Made by a program: the position numbers and the translations under genes
In this document: piece by piece, positions 1 to 8,911 of the stretch
Layout of the letters: the number at the start of each line of letters is the position of its first letter
How positions within the stretch are numbered: position 1 is the first letter of the stretch
DNA from: Promethearchaeota archaeon
Lineage (GTDB): Archaea; Asgardarchaeota; Lokiarchaeia; Sigynarchaeales; SOKP01
NCBI GenBank assembly: GCA_014729315.1
Contig: WJKD01000222.1
Coordinates: 1 to 30,987 of the forward strand
Length of the DNA stretch: 30,987 bases
Direction of reading: 5' to 3'
The notes under the pieces: model-generated
Told to the model about the DNA's origin: nothing
Database searches by the model: none
What the model saw: the letters and a program-made list of their open reading frames with translations, nothing else

Positions 1-36
1 ATAAGAACATTTAAATAATGGAAGTAAAATTAATTA

Positions 37-43
37 TTTATAA
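37..43 (+). promoter_or_regulatory. Putative TATA box of the 7-TM protein gene
   Basis: TTTATAA centred about 30 nt before the ATG at 70. This spacing fits an archaeal TATA box driving a leaderless or nearly leaderless transcript. No Shine-Dalgarno sequence precedes the ATG. Such AT-rich matches are frequent by chance in this genome. Confidence 0.3.
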
Positions 44-69
44 TAATTGATTAAATAAGTCCACTACAA

Positions 70-783
70 ATGGAACTCTCATCAGAGATCCTTTTAAACG
101 GGATCTTCAGTATCTTATTAGTTATTGTATTTGTAGTTGTAGGAGTAAAGATTTGCTTAAACTATAAGAAGGAAAAAAATAAAATTTTCCTCTTAACTGG
201 TATCGCGTGGATAGGTATCTCTGAACCTTGGTGGCCTAGTTCCGTCAGTTTTTTATTATTCTTAACAAATAACGAAGGTCTTAATGTGCAAACTTATTTA
301 TTCTTGAATAATACTTTCGTACCAATTTTTTTAGCTTTATGGTTATTTGTTCTTGCGGACCTAATGGCATTCGAGAGGAAATACACGATTCTCATACCCT
401 ATATTATTGTTTCTATCATTTTTGAAGTTGTTCTTATTTATTTCCTCGTTACAAATATACCATTGATAGGCGAGAGATTAAGTCCGGTTGATGTCAATTT
501 TGGGCCAATAACGATTATTTTCTGGATAATAAATTTAACGATTTTTATAATTTCAGGATATATATTTTCTATTAAAACCCTTAAGATAGATACACCCGAG
601 ACGAAAATCAGAGGGAAATTACTTACTCTCGCCATTACCTTGTTTCTTGTTGGAGGAATTTTAGAAATTATCATTACTACCCCTTTAAATAGAATATTAT
701 TATTCTTTTGTGCAATAATCTTCTATATGGGCTTTATTTTACCTGATAGTCTAAAAAAACGATTAATTAAGGAAGATCATTAA
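70..783 (+). CDS. Seven-transmembrane protein of unknown function
   Basis: A 237-residue integral membrane protein with about seven hydrophobic spans (near residues 8-28, 38-58, 80-98, 104-126, 145-166, 181-202 and 206-225), short loops and a basic C-terminal tail ending KKRLIKEDH. The layout resembles the 7-TM sensory modules found at the N-terminus of some histidine kinases, but no kinase, PAS or other soluble domain follows before the stop. It may be a free-standing membrane sensor or a structural membrane protein; no enzymatic motif is visible. The ATG at 70 is the first start after a TATA-like box. The next gene is convergent, so it is probably monocistronic. The membrane protein call is secure; the function is unknown. 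Confidence 0.8.
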   Translation: MELSSEILLNGIFSILLVIVFVVVGVKICLNYKKEKNKIFLLTGIAWIGISEPWWPSSVSFLLFLTNNEGLNVQTYLFLNNTFVPIFLALWLFVLADLMAFERKYTILIPYIIVSIIFEVVLIYFLVTNIPLIGERLSPVDVNFGPITIIFWIINLTIFIISGYIFSIKTLKIDTPETKIRGKLLTLAITLFLVGGILEIIITTPLNRILLFFCAIIFYMGFILPDSLKKRLIKEDH

Positions 784-857
784 TTCCTTCAACCTAATTC
801 AGATTTGAAAGTACATTTTTCACACAATAAATAAGTTATCAAAAAAAGAATTGTTTT

Positions 858-1535
858 CTATAGAATAACCGGATTTTGAACCTTTAGGTTATCATCAATA
901 TCTAACACGCCTCTCGTACACCGTACCGTATTGATAAGGGCATCGTAACTCCTCCAATCTGAAACATTCCCGTAAAGATTTACAATTCCATCTTCTACTT
1001 TTATGTCAATCTCTTCTACATCTATGTTATAATTTCTTATCAAAGCTGCAACGATATCCTCAGCAATTTTCTCGTCTAAAATCTTTTCGGTGGGCACTAC
1101 TGCCAATTCATTTACAATCTCAAACACTCCCGTCATATCTGATACAATTTGTTCGGTTTTTACTTTTTGCCAAACGCTATTTATATTGCCATAGAGGGTA
1201 ACAACTCCGTCCTTGACATCAACATTAATATTTTTATCGTTAATATCGGATGTTAATGACAACGCATTTTTAATGTTTGACTTAATTTCTTCGTCTGTAG
1301 GAACTTTTACTGAAGAAGGAAAAACTACTTTAAGCTGATTATCTATCAAAATTACTCCTTTTACACTTACTGCGTCTGCTCGAGCAGCATTCTTAGCTGA
1401 AAAACTGGGGACACTTCCAGAAAGTGTTACTTTTCCATCTGAAACACTTACTTTAATGTTTGAGGCGTCAATTCTATCGTCCCAATAAAGCTGATCTACA
1501 ATATCCTTTTTAATCTCTTCCGTTATTTCGCTCAT
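858..1535 (-). CDS. Triple BON-domain protein
   Basis: Three tandem BON domains fill the 225-residue protein, roughly residues 6-72, 80-147 and 153-220. Each repeats the pattern of an amphipathic helix, then (I/V)xVxDGxVxLxGxV, then a helix and a hydrophobic strand. BON domains are usually found in bacterial periplasmic or osmotically induced proteins (OsmY-like), where they bind phospholipid or other hydrophobic surfaces. This copy has no signal peptide, so it is predicted to be cytosolic. I chose the ATG at 1535 (MSEITEE) over the ATG nine codons upstream at 1562 because the extra residues lie outside the first domain; a weak AGGT lies about 9 nt before 1535. It stands alone between a convergent and a divergent neighbour. 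A stress or envelope-binding role is inference only. Confidence 0.85.
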   Translation of the reverse strand: MSEITEEIKKDIVDQLYWDDRIDASNIKVSVSDGKVTLSGSVPSFSAKNAARADAVSVKGVILIDNQLKVVFPSSVKVPTDEEIKSNIKNALSLTSDINDKNINVDVKDGVVTLYGNINSVWQKVKTEQIVSDMTGVFEIVNELAVVPTEKILDEKIAEDIVAALIRNYNIDVEEIDIKVEDGIVNLYGNVSDWRSYDALINTVRCTRGVLDIDDNLKVQNPVIL

Positions 1536-1872
1536 ATATAAAAAACCTATCTTAGAAAGCATTTGTATTTTCTATTTGTTAAAATCTATGTTTAGATATA
1601 ATATAGACAATATTTATAATTCACATTAATAAAATCTAGATGATTTTCAGAAATTTTTTTAGGAATAATAGAATTTAAGTTCAATTTTAAGTTGGGTCTT
1701 CACGAAATTGAATTTTAACGGTAATTTCTGAGAGGACTTAATAATATTTATAGAGTAAGGGCACTTCAATAAATTATAACGTGAATTCATTTATATTAAG
1801 TAATAGTATTATCTTTTAACATTAATTACTGAAACTATACGATACAAAAATTAGATAGGGAAGGAACGAGTA
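1536..1872. other. Divergent intergenic region (BON / MBL promoters)
   Basis: AT-rich spacer between the divergent BON and metallo-beta-lactamase-fold genes. It holds TATA-like stretches in both directions: about 1590-1620 for the minus-strand gene, and about 1745-1755 and 1788-1798 for the plus-strand gene. I see no tRNA, small ORF or convincing RNA structure in it. Confidence 0.5.
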
Positions 1873-2505
1873 ATGATTAATAAATGTCGCTTTTTAGGTC
1901 GATCTTGTATCGAACTTATTACATTAGACGATCATTTAATAATAGATCCTAGGTTTTTTGAAGCTCCTAAAAAAGGGATTAAACAGATATTTCTCACACA
2001 CGAACACGAAGATCACTGCGATATCAATAAGATTTCCTTAATTCGTGAGAAATATACCAATGATGAGAATGAGCTAAAAATATTCGGTCCTAAATCAATC
2101 AAAAAAGAATACGAACTTGATTTGGAAATTATAAAAAAAGGTTCTAAAATCGATCTAAAAAATACAAAAATTGAAGCATTTGAAATTGAATGCTATAAAG
2201 CAGAAGAATGTTTGGCTTATTTAATTTCAGTAGGTGATATTTCCATTTTACACACTGCAGATGCAGCAACTATATCTGACAGGTTAAAAAATTTCTCTGG
2301 AAAAGTTGATTATTGTTTTATTGCATGTTTTGAAGAGTATTTCGACGATTATCTGATGTTTCTTAGAGATTTACATCCGTTAGTAGCTATACCTTATCAT
2401 TTTAATCCAGGAGAAGAGCATAAAGCTAAGAAACTAGTCGAATTTCTTGATGACAATTATATAGAAGCAAAATTTATGAAAATTGGTGAAGCATTAGAAT
2501 TCTAA
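1873..2505 (+). CDS. Metallo-beta-lactamase-fold hydrolase (UPF0173-like)
   Basis: A 210-residue single-domain MBL-fold protein. The signature HxHxDH is present at residues 43-48 (H43, H45, D47, H48). The later HTADA segment (H127-D130) corresponds to the usual HAGD(T) motif, and the last ligand is probably H176 in PYHF. The shape matches the short archaeal MBL-fold hydrolases related to UPF0173; substrates in that group are mostly unknown. The position where a further metal-binding His is normally found, just before the strand leading to HTADA, reads IECYKAEEC here, so that ligand appears to be missing or replaced by Cys/Glu. No signal peptide is visible; it is cytosolic. GGGAAGGA lies 7-14 nt before the ATG and may act as a ribosome binding site. 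Its downstream neighbour is convergent. Confidence 0.82.
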   Translation: MINKCRFLGRSCIELITLDDHLIIDPRFFEAPKKGIKQIFLTHEHEDHCDINKISLIREKYTNDENELKIFGPKSIKKEYELDLEIIKKGSKIDLKNTKIEAFEIECYKAEECLAYLISVGDISILHTADAATISDRLKNFSGKVDYCFIACFEEYFDDYLMFLRDLHPLVAIPYHFNPGEEHKAKKLVEFLDDNYIEAKFMKIGEALEF

Positions 2506-2577
2506 ATTTTTAAATAGAATCTAATTTTTCTAATTTATTTCAAATAAAATCTAAACTAATTCTAAAGAAGGTTTTAT

Positions 2578-3774
2578 TTAAGATACCATTAAGAAGAAAA
2601 TCATATATGCACTAAAGGTTAAGCCAAGACAAATAAGAGCTGGTTTTGCTAAGAATTTCATTGCGTTTTTGTAGTCCGTATCAAAAAAATTTACACTATA
2701 GGAAACACAAGGATGAATTGGAGTAACCAAATAACCGATAAAAGTGGCACTGTATAAAAACACAAAATCAATAATGGGCATGATAAACACGCTGTTTTGA
2801 ATTAAATAGATGGGGATCATTATTGAGAGAGGTAATTGAACTCTTCCCGTGGCAAAACCTAGGAAAAAGCCGATTGCTAGAAACACGATAAAGGGAAGTT
2901 GAAGATCTCCAATTTCTTCTGGTACACCTGACCTAATAAATACTTCTAAAAACCAAAACATCGCAAATATAATAATCGGAAACCTCCAAATCTTCATTTT
3001 TTTGGCCGTCTCACCTAATTGCTTGACAGGCATTTTCGCAAATCTAAGTGCGATGAAAATGCTTAATATTAATCCGATTAGTAAAAATACCTCTGGGACA
3101 GATAGATTAAAAAAAGTACGACCAAGAAAGTCAATAATCGGAGCTATTATAATGGGAATTGAGTTGTGCAACACTCTTTTTATGTCTCTTTGATGCTTTT
3201 CTTGTTTTGGATTTATTGATCTAAGAAGCGTCGCATAACCGATAATCACCATTACGATAAAAGGAATTATCATAGCAAATACTATAACATAGAGAGAGAT
3301 TCCCGATAAAAAACTAGCAACGATGAGTGTAGGGGCTAAAGGGTAAATCATAATTAACGCGTGTCGATACCATACATTTACTGCGACGACTTGATTTGGA
3401 TTTAGCTCTGGATCAATCTGATCGACTATTGGGGCAGACATCAAGGCTCCTCCTGGAACGGGCAATAATCCAAAGAATGCGGGACTCACCATTAACGATG
3501 CTTTTTTAGATATATCCAGTTTTTGGACGAGTTCTACCATTAATCCTGATTCTTCCATTATCCCCCCTAAGATGGGGATGAGAGCAACTGCTATTGCCAA
3601 AATGATTATTGAGTAATCTGTGATTACGGCGATTATTGATGATAATAACTCTACTTCGGTTAATAAAGCAAAAATAAACGCGCCGAAACTTAAAACGAGT
3701 CCCAATTCTTTTTTCGATAATGCTAAGATAATTCCTAGAACGATTAAAAAACTAATCCACGGAGGTATTAACAC
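2578..3774 (-). CDS. DUF401 family integral membrane protein (permease-like)
   Basis: A 398-residue polytopic protein with about 10-12 hydrophobic spans. The segment PAFFGLLPVPGGALMSAP (about residues 98-115) is the hallmark of DUF401, a family of archaeal and bacterial membrane proteins distantly related to gluconate/anion permeases. It is likely a secondary transporter for a small organic anion in the cytoplasmic membrane; the substrate is unknown. The start is GTG at 3774. An ATG two bases upstream is out of frame and terminates after two codons, and no other in-frame start keeps the first membrane span. The divergent neighbour is an M20 amidohydrolase, so a pair importing and hydrolysing an amide-linked compound is conceivable but unproven. 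Confidence 0.85.
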   Translation of the reverse strand: MLIPPWISFLIVLGIILALSKKELGLVLSFGAFIFALLTEVELLSSIIAVITDYSIIILAIAVALIPILGGIMEESGLMVELVQKLDISKKASLMVSPAFFGLLPVPGGALMSAPIVDQIDPELNPNQVVAVNVWYRHALIMIYPLAPTLIVASFLSGISLYVIVFAMIIPFIVMVIIGYATLLRSINPKQEKHQRDIKRVLHNSIPIIIAPIIDFLGRTFFNLSVPEVFLLIGLILSIFIALRFAKMPVKQLGETAKKMKIWRFPIIIFAMFWFLEVFIRSGVPEEIGDLQLPFIVFLAIGFFLGFATGRVQLPLSIMIPIYLIQNSVFIMPIIDFVFLYSATFIGYLVTPIHPCVSYSVNFFDTDYKNAMKFLAKPALICLGLTFSAYMIFFLMVS

Positions 3775-4091
3775 ATAAAAGAAAATACTGAATCACTTAA
3801 AAAATAGCTTAATAAGAAATATTACCTCGATAGAAGACCAACATTCTATTATCTTATATATGGATACCGTTTCTGCATTATTATATGGTTTACTAACGAT
3901 TTTAAATCCCTCTTTCGTCAATATTAATTTTGACACTTATTAAATAAAGAAACCATCTTCGATTCTTAAAAAGTTGTCTCTATTTTAATCCTTTAGTCAA
4001 ATCTAAACATAATAATAAATTATAAAGAAAAAGTAATTTGAAATTAAAAACTATAATTTATTTAGGAAATCAAACTATTTACTGAAATATA
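3775..4091. other. Divergent intergenic region (DUF401 / AbgB-like)
   Basis: About 317 bases of AT-rich sequence between divergent genes. TATA-like stretches lie near 3853-3862 and near 4050-4062; the latter is placed to serve the M20 gene at 4092. I see no RNA gene, short ORF with credible coding character, or repeat. Confidence 0.45.
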
Positions 4092-5531
4092 ATGATGCGA
4101 AATTACATAAAATGGGTAGAAGAAAATAGAGAAATGCTCATCGAAATCAGCGATAAAATTTGGGAATACGCAGAAACGGGTTTCAATGAGTTTAAATCTT
4201 CGAAGTTATTAGCTGAGACTCTCAGTTCAGAGGGTTTTTCTGTAAAGGAAGGTGTTGCTGATATACCTACGGCGTTTACTGCGACTTACGGTGATGGTAC
4301 GCCCGTTATTGGCATTTTAGGAGAGTATGATGCACTTCCAGGTTTAAGCCAAGCTGCCGAACCCGTAAGAAAACCAATAAAACAAGATGCACCTGGTCAT
4401 GGATGCGGACATAATTTGTTAGGTACGGGATCGTTAGGAGGGGCCTTAGCTGTAAAGGAAGCTATTGATGCGGGAGATGCAAAAGGAACCGTCCGCTATT
4501 ACGGTTGTCCCGCAGAAGAATTATACAACGCAAAAGGTGCTATGATTAATGCTGGACTTTTCGAAGATGTAGATATTACTCTCACATGGCATCCGTTCTT
4601 TTTAAATCTTCTCAATACAATGTCAGCAATGGCAATGAATTCTGTAATTTTTAAATATCACGGAATTACCGCTCATGCTGCAGGTGATCCACAAAATGGC
4701 AGAAGTGCCCTTGACGCTGTCGAATTGATGAATGTAGGTGCTAATTATATGAGAGAACACATTATTCCTGATGCGAGATTGCATTACGTGATAACCAACG
4801 GTGGTAAAGCTCCTAATGTAGTTCCAGATTTTTCTGAGGTTTGGTATTATGTGCGAGCGCCAGAAAGACCCTCAGTTGAGTCTATTTACAAAAGAGTTCT
4901 TAAAATTGCTGAAGGAGCAAGCCTTATGACAGAAACTGAATTAGAAGTTGAATTTATTAGCGGAAGTTACAACCATATTCATAACGAAGTAATTGGTGAT
5001 GTACTTCTCAAGAACATGAGAGAAGTTGGTCCACCAAAATTTAGAAAAAAAGACAGAGAATATGCTAAAGAGCTATTAAAGACTATCCCATCAAATTCTA
5101 TGGAGGGATATACGAGATTTATTCCCCCTGAATTTAAAGAAATGGCAATGACCATTTTAAGTCAACCTCTAAACAACATCGTACTTCCTATTATAGGGAG
5201 AGGAAAGACTCTGCCTGGAAGTACTGATGTAGCAGATGTTTCTTGGGTTACTCCTTTAGGAGAATTTCAGATTGCATGCGAAGTGATGGGTTCTCCGGGG
5301 CACTCTTGGCAAAATGTTTGCACCGCAGGCATGAGTATCGGCCATAAGGGAATGCTTACTGCTGCAAAGGTGTTAGCAATTTCCAGTATTGAATTGATGA
5401 ATAATCTGGATTTAGTTAAAAAAGCAAAAAAAGAACTTGAATCTAAAACAAAAGAAAATCCCTATAACACACCATTTCCAAAAGACCATCAGCATCCAAT
5501 AGAAAGATATACAAAAACGAAAAAAAGCTAA
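4092..5531 (+). CDS. M20 family amidohydrolase, AbgB-like (p-aminobenzoyl-glutamate hydrolase subunit B type)
   Basis: A 479-residue M20D metallopeptidase predicted to hydrolyse an amide bond such as an N-acyl amino acid or p-aminobenzoyl-glutamate. The order of motifs follows AbgB: GEYDALPGLSQ (residues 77-87), GHGCGHN with the metal-binding C105 and H107, CPAEE with E142/E143, WHPF with H167, and an inserted dimerisation lid beginning near HAAGDPQNGRSALDAVELM. SPGHSWQ near residue 403 supplies a late His. It is cytosolic, with no signal peptide. Two consecutive ATG codons (4092 and 4095) could both start it. A partner AbgA-type subunit is not encoded nearby, so it may be homomeric. Family assignment is firm; the exact substrate is not. 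Confidence 0.9.
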   Translation: MMRNYIKWVEENREMLIEISDKIWEYAETGFNEFKSSKLLAETLSSEGFSVKEGVADIPTAFTATYGDGTPVIGILGEYDALPGLSQAAEPVRKPIKQDAPGHGCGHNLLGTGSLGGALAVKEAIDAGDAKGTVRYYGCPAEELYNAKGAMINAGLFEDVDITLTWHPFFLNLLNTMSAMAMNSVIFKYHGITAHAAGDPQNGRSALDAVELMNVGANYMREHIIPDARLHYVITNGGKAPNVVPDFSEVWYYVRAPERPSVESIYKRVLKIAEGASLMTETELEVEFISGSYNHIHNEVIGDVLLKNMREVGPPKFRKKDREYAKELLKTIPSNSMEGYTRFIPPEFKEMAMTILSQPLNNIVLPIIGRGKTLPGSTDVADVSWVTPLGEFQIACEVMGSPGHSWQNVCTAGMSIGHKGMLTAAKVLAISSIELMNNLDLVKKAKKELESKTKENPYNTPFPKDHQHPIERYTKTKKS

Positions 5532-5545
5532 TTTTTTATTTTTTT
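5532..5545 (+). terminator. Poly-T transcription terminator after the AbgB-like gene
   Basis: T-rich tract (T6 A T7) beginning at the first base after the TAA stop of the M20 gene. Archaeal RNA polymerase commonly terminates at U-rich tracts without a strong hairpin, and the next gene begins about 270 nt later. Confidence 0.5.
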
Positions 5546-5815
5546 CCAATTTTATCTTTATCTCCGCCAATTTTTAGTTGAATATTTATTGATATACTTC
5601 AAAATTTGATACATTCAATATTGTATGTATGAAATGATAACTTAATATCGTGTTAAATTTCTTATTATATTCTTTAATTAAAAATTGTTTTTGCTTACAA
5701 TATCCCGTAATAACCTAAATTTGGCAACTAATAAATTTGATGTGGTCTTTACTCATATAATTTTTAGTTAGAATAAGGGATTTTATTTTAACAATAAGGG
5801 GTTGCATATATAAAT

Positions 5816-6940
5816 TTGACCGAAAAAGCATTAAAAATATCTGAAGAGAAATTTAGATTTCTCTTTGAAAATTCTCCGTGCGCCATTATATTGATGGATA
5901 TCAACGGGAGAATAAGAGATGTCAACCCCGCTTTAGAAGAAATGTTAAAATGTCAAAAAGAAGAATTAATTAATAAAACGTATTCTGAATTAAATTTAAT
6001 TGATCCATGGTATAAACCAGTTCTGTTAAATCGGCTCAAAAAGGTAGCAGTTGGAGAATCAATACCTCCTATTGATATTCAATTAAAAAAAACAGATGGA
6101 AAGAAGATTTGGGTTAACATCCATTCGGCATTATTTGAACTGAACGGAGAGAAATTGATACAAACTAATGGACACGATATAACTGAACAAAAATTTGCTC
6201 AAGAGAAGTTGAAAAAATCTGAGGAAAAATATCGTGAAGCCTACAAGACGATAAATTTTTATAAGGATTTGTTTGTCCATGATATGAATAATATCCTTCA
6301 TAGTATATCTTCTTCGCTTGAACTCTACGATTTTTACTTAGATCGCCCTGAATCCTACGAAGAACCCGAAAAAGTGTTAAATATTATCAAGGAACAAACC
6401 CTTAGGGGTGCGAGATTGATTGAAAATGTTCGAACACTATCAAAATTAGAGACTTCTCAATTTCCAATTAAAAAAATTAATGCAATTGATATTTTAATTG
6501 ATGCGATAGATTTTGTTAACAAAAGCTTCCCCAATAAAGAAATTAAAATTCAAATCGACACTCAAGAGAACGAATATTACGTAAAGGCAAACGAATTACT
6601 ACTCGATGTTTTAGAAAATCTTTTGATTAATTCTGTAAAACATAATCTAAACAAGAAAATTATTATTATGGTTAAGCTAAATCAAATAAAGAAAAAATCG
6701 GACTCTTATTTAGAAATTCAAATAATAGATAATGGCATTGGAATCGAAGATTCAAGAAAGAACAAGATTTTTGAATCAACTCAAGGGAAAAATGATTCTA
6801 TTAGGGGAATGGGACTTGGTTTATCTCTTGTAAAAAACATAATTGATAATTATAAAGGTTTTATTAAAGTCATCGATAGAATAGATGGGGATTATAAGAA
6901 AGGAACAAATATTATGATTTATATTCCTACGTTCAAGTAA
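5816..6940 (+). CDS. Soluble PAS-domain sensor histidine kinase
   Basis: A 374-residue two-component sensor kinase. A PAS domain occupies about residues 8-128 and ends in the typical DITEQK linker. A short coiled coil (about 125-148) leads to a HisKA-like helix with the phospho-acceptor H155 in VHDMNNILHSI. The ATP-binding domain has the N box (ENLLINSVKHN, N268/N272), DNGIGI as the D/G1 box, and GMGLGLSLVKNI as the G2 box. No membrane span is predicted, so the signal is probably cytosolic (redox, ligand or light via PAS). The start is TTG at 5816; an in-frame TAA lies seven codons upstream and no ATG or GTG lies between. AAGGGG lies about 15 nt upstream, rather far for a ribosome site. No response regulator is adjacent, making this an orphan kinase. 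Confidence 0.9.
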   Translation: MTEKALKISEEKFRFLFENSPCAIILMDINGRIRDVNPALEEMLKCQKEELINKTYSELNLIDPWYKPVLLNRLKKVAVGESIPPIDIQLKKTDGKKIWVNIHSALFELNGEKLIQTNGHDITEQKFAQEKLKKSEEKYREAYKTINFYKDLFVHDMNNILHSISSSLELYDFYLDRPESYEEPEKVLNIIKEQTLRGARLIENVRTLSKLETSQFPIKKINAIDILIDAIDFVNKSFPNKEIKIQIDTQENEYYVKANELLLDVLENLLINSVKHNLNKKIIIMVKLNQIKKKSDSYLEIQIIDNGIGIEDSRKNKIFESTQGKNDSIRGMGLGLSLVKNIIDNYKGFIKVIDRIDGDYKKGTNIMIYIPTFK

Positions 6941-6948
6941 GATTTTAT

Positions 6949-7024
6949 AATCTTAAAGGTAATTTCTATAATTGATTTTTTCGTTCTGGTTCTGGTAACG
7001 CAGAATTATTAAAACCTTAAGATT
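6949..7024 (+). other. Imperfect long inverted repeat / RNA hairpin candidate
   Basis: Just after the kinase stop, AATCTTAAAGGT (6949-6960) is complementary to ACCTTAAGATT (7014-7024) with one bulged base, and an inner pair ATAATT (6968-6973) / AATTAT (7004-7009) continues the stem after an internal loop. The 30-nt apical region contains a T-run and two copies of TTCTGG. It could be the 3' end of the kinase transcript, a terminator or a small RNA. The arms are AT-rich, so chance is possible. Confidence 0.3.
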
Positions 7025-7137
7025 CTAATAATTTTAAAATTTTGGATTAAGATATAGTAAAGCTGAAATAACCAGTAAGAATTAAATATATTAGTTTAAT
7101 CAGCAAACCCATCATTAATTATTTATATGAAGGTATC

Positions 7138-7407
7138 ATGAAAGCTATAGTTAGCGTTTTAGGAATGGATAAACCTGGGATAGTAGCAGGCGTATCCACT
7201 GTCTTAGCCGAAAATAAGGTGAATATTACAGATATATCGCAATCCTATGCTAAAGAATTTTTTACAATGATCATGGTAGTCGAATTTGATAAAAAGTCAA
7301 TTACTCTGAAAGAGTTAGATTCAAAATTAAAAAAGAAAGGCGAAGAAATAGGTGTATTTGTTTCTATCCAGCACGAAGATGTATTTCGAGCGATGCATAG
7401 AATTTAA
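7138..7407 (+). CDS. ACT-domain regulatory protein (UPF0237 type)
   Basis: An 89-residue single ACT domain. The opening MKAIVSVLGMDKPGIVAGVS is the usual first strand and loop of the UPF0237/GcvR-like ACT proteins, followed by NVNITDISQS and a second strand TMIMVVEF. ACT domains bind amino acids or related small ligands and regulate partner enzymes. In many anaerobic bacteria and archaea this gene sits directly before a UPF0210 gene, and here the UPF0210 start follows about 19 nt after this stop, so a functional pairing is likely. AGGT lies 3 nt before the ATG; a TATA-like AAATATAT near 7085-7092 could start the transcript of the three-gene unit. The identity is strong; the ligand is unknown. 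Confidence 0.92.
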   Translation: MKAIVSVLGMDKPGIVAGVSTVLAENKVNITDISQSYAKEFFTMIMVVEFDKKSITLKELDSKLKKKGEEIGVFVSIQHEDVFRAMHRI

Positions 7408-7415
7408 TAAAGATT

Positions 7416-7421
7416 AGGTGA
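7416..7421 (+). promoter_or_regulatory. Shine-Dalgarno site deciding the UPF0210 start
   Basis: AGGTGA, complementary to the 3' end of archaeal 16S rRNA, lies 5 nt before the ATG at 7427 and overlaps the alternative GTG at 7418. This placement favours the ATG. Confidence 0.55.
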
Positions 7422-7426
7422 ACAAA

Positions 7427-8884
7427 ATGGGTTATACGACAGATGAAATTATTGAAACTAAAAAAATGATCGAGGAGCAAGGATTAGATGTTCGCACTAT
7501 AACTATGGGAATTAATCTTCTGGATTGTGCAGACAAAGATTTAGATTTAATGAAAACAAAAATTAAAGATAAAATACTATCTTTGGCAGAACCTTTGTAT
7601 TCTGTCGCAAGTTCAATCGAAGAGGATTATGGAATTCCTATAATTAATCGTAGAATTACAATAACACCTATATCGTTTCTTTTAGGGGCTTTGGAGGAGA
7701 TTAAACAGATTCCTCTAAAAGACATACAAGCCTTTAATGATCCATTGTTTCACAAACACAAAATACTTTATCCTAATATCCCAGACGAGATTTTACGAGC
7801 TGCTATCGAGATCGCAAAGACTCTCGATTTAACAGCTAAAAAAGTTAAGATTGATTTTATTGGAGGTTTCTCTGCTCTCGTACACAAAGGATTCACCAGA
7901 TCAGATCTGTGTGTAGTTCAAAGTTTACCTGACATTTTATCAAAAACCGATACCGTTTGTAGTTCTATAAATTTAGCTTCAACACGATCCGGAATGAATA
8001 TGAATGCTGTCAAAATGATGGGAGAAATAATTCATCAAATTGCTTTAAAAACGAGTGAAAATAACTCTGTTGGATGTGCAAAGTTAGTGACTTTTGCAAA
8101 TGCTGTTGAGGATAATCCATTCATGGCTGGTGGTTTTCATGGAGTTGGAGAAGCAGAGTGTTGCATCAATATAGGTGTTTCGGGACCTGGCGTAATACGA
8201 AATGTTGTAAGACACGAAGCACACGCTGATTTCGAAACTCTCGCAGAAGTAATAAAAAGAACGGCATTCAAAATAACTAGATTAGGACAACTAGTGGCAC
8301 AAGAGGCTGCTAGAAGGCTTAATATCCCATTTGGAATTGTCGATGTTTCATTAGCACCCACTACAAGACCTTATGATAGCGTTGCGGGAATATTGGAAGA
8401 AATGGGATTAGAAGTTACAGGAGCCCCTGGTACCACCGCTGCCCTCGCATTATTGACCGACGCAGTGAAGAAAGGGGGACTAATGGCCTCCTCTTATGTG
8501 GGTGGTCTTTCGGGAGCTTTTATTCCCGTAAGTGAGGATAAATCTATGACGGAGGCCGCAAAAGAAGGAATTTTAACTATAGAAAAATTAGAGGCCATGA
8601 CTTCAGTTTGCTCTGTTGGTTTAGATATGATCTGCATTCCGGGTTCGACACCACCTACTACGATATCAGGAATTATCGCCGACGAAGCAGCGATAGGGAT
8701 GATAAATAATAAAACAACTGGAGTAAGGATTATTCCGGTTATAGGAAAAGGTGTTGGTGAGAAAGTAGAATTTGGAGGTTTATTGGGGAATTCTATAATT
8801 ATGCCTATAAAGCGCGCTTCTTGTGAGCTTTTTATCAATAGACAAGGTAGAATTCCCGCTCCGGTTCATTCTCAGAGAAATTAA
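7427..8884 (+). CDS. UPF0210 (DUF711) family protein, PFL-like
   Basis: A 485-residue cytosolic protein of the UPF0210/DUF711 family, which adopts a pyruvate-formate-lyase-like alpha/beta barrel but lacks the glycyl radical motif. Conserved family segments are visible: [12 protein letters not shown] near the N-terminus, RRITITPIS, the Gly-rich [64 protein letters not shown] and [10 protein letters not shown]. The family has no established reaction that I can name with confidence. It follows the ACT protein by about 19 nt and precedes a DUF169 gene by about 20-30 nt, so the three probably form one operon. The start at 7427 rather than GTG 7418 is preferred because of the AGGTGA site. Family assignment is firm; the biochemical role is open. 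Confidence 0.92.
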   Translation: MGYTTDEIIETKKMIEEQGLDVRTITMGINLLDCADKDLDLMKTKIKDKILSLAEPLYSVASSIEEDYGIPIINRRITITPISFLLGALEEIKQIPLKDIQAFNDPLFHKHKILYPNIPDEILRAAIEIAKTLDLTAKKVKIDFIGGFSALVHKGFTRSDLCVVQSLPDILSKTDTVCSSINLASTRSGMNMNAVKMMGEIIHQIALKTSENNSVGCAKLVTFANAVEDNPFMAGGFHGVGEAECCINIGVSGPGVIRNVVRHEAHADFETLAEVIKRTAFKITRLGQLVAQEAARRLNIPFGIVDVSLAPTTRPYDSVAGILEEMGLEVTGAPGTTAALALLTDAVKKGGLMASSYVGGLSGAFIPVSEDKSMTEAAKEGILTIEKLEAMTSVCSVGLDMICIPGSTPPTTISGIIADEAAIGMINNKTTGVRIIPVIGKGVGEKVEFGGLLGNSIIMPIKRASCELFINRQGRIPAPVHSQRN

Positions 8885-8911
8885 AAAGATTCATAATTAA
8901 TCGTGACAAAT

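Noticed and set aside
3002..3193. 63-codon plus-strand reading frame inside the DUF401 gene
   Set aside because: Antisense shadow of a strongly supported membrane protein gene; no ribosome site and no recognisable domain.
8137..8838. Minus-strand reading frames of 74 and 114 codons within UPF0210
   Set aside because: Antisense shadows; the sense strand encodes conserved UPF0210 motifs through this region.
7427..8884. UPF0210 protein as a true pyruvate formate-lyase or glycyl radical enzyme
   Set aside because: No RVxGY-type glycyl radical loop and no paired active-site Cys; the resemblance to PFL is only of fold.
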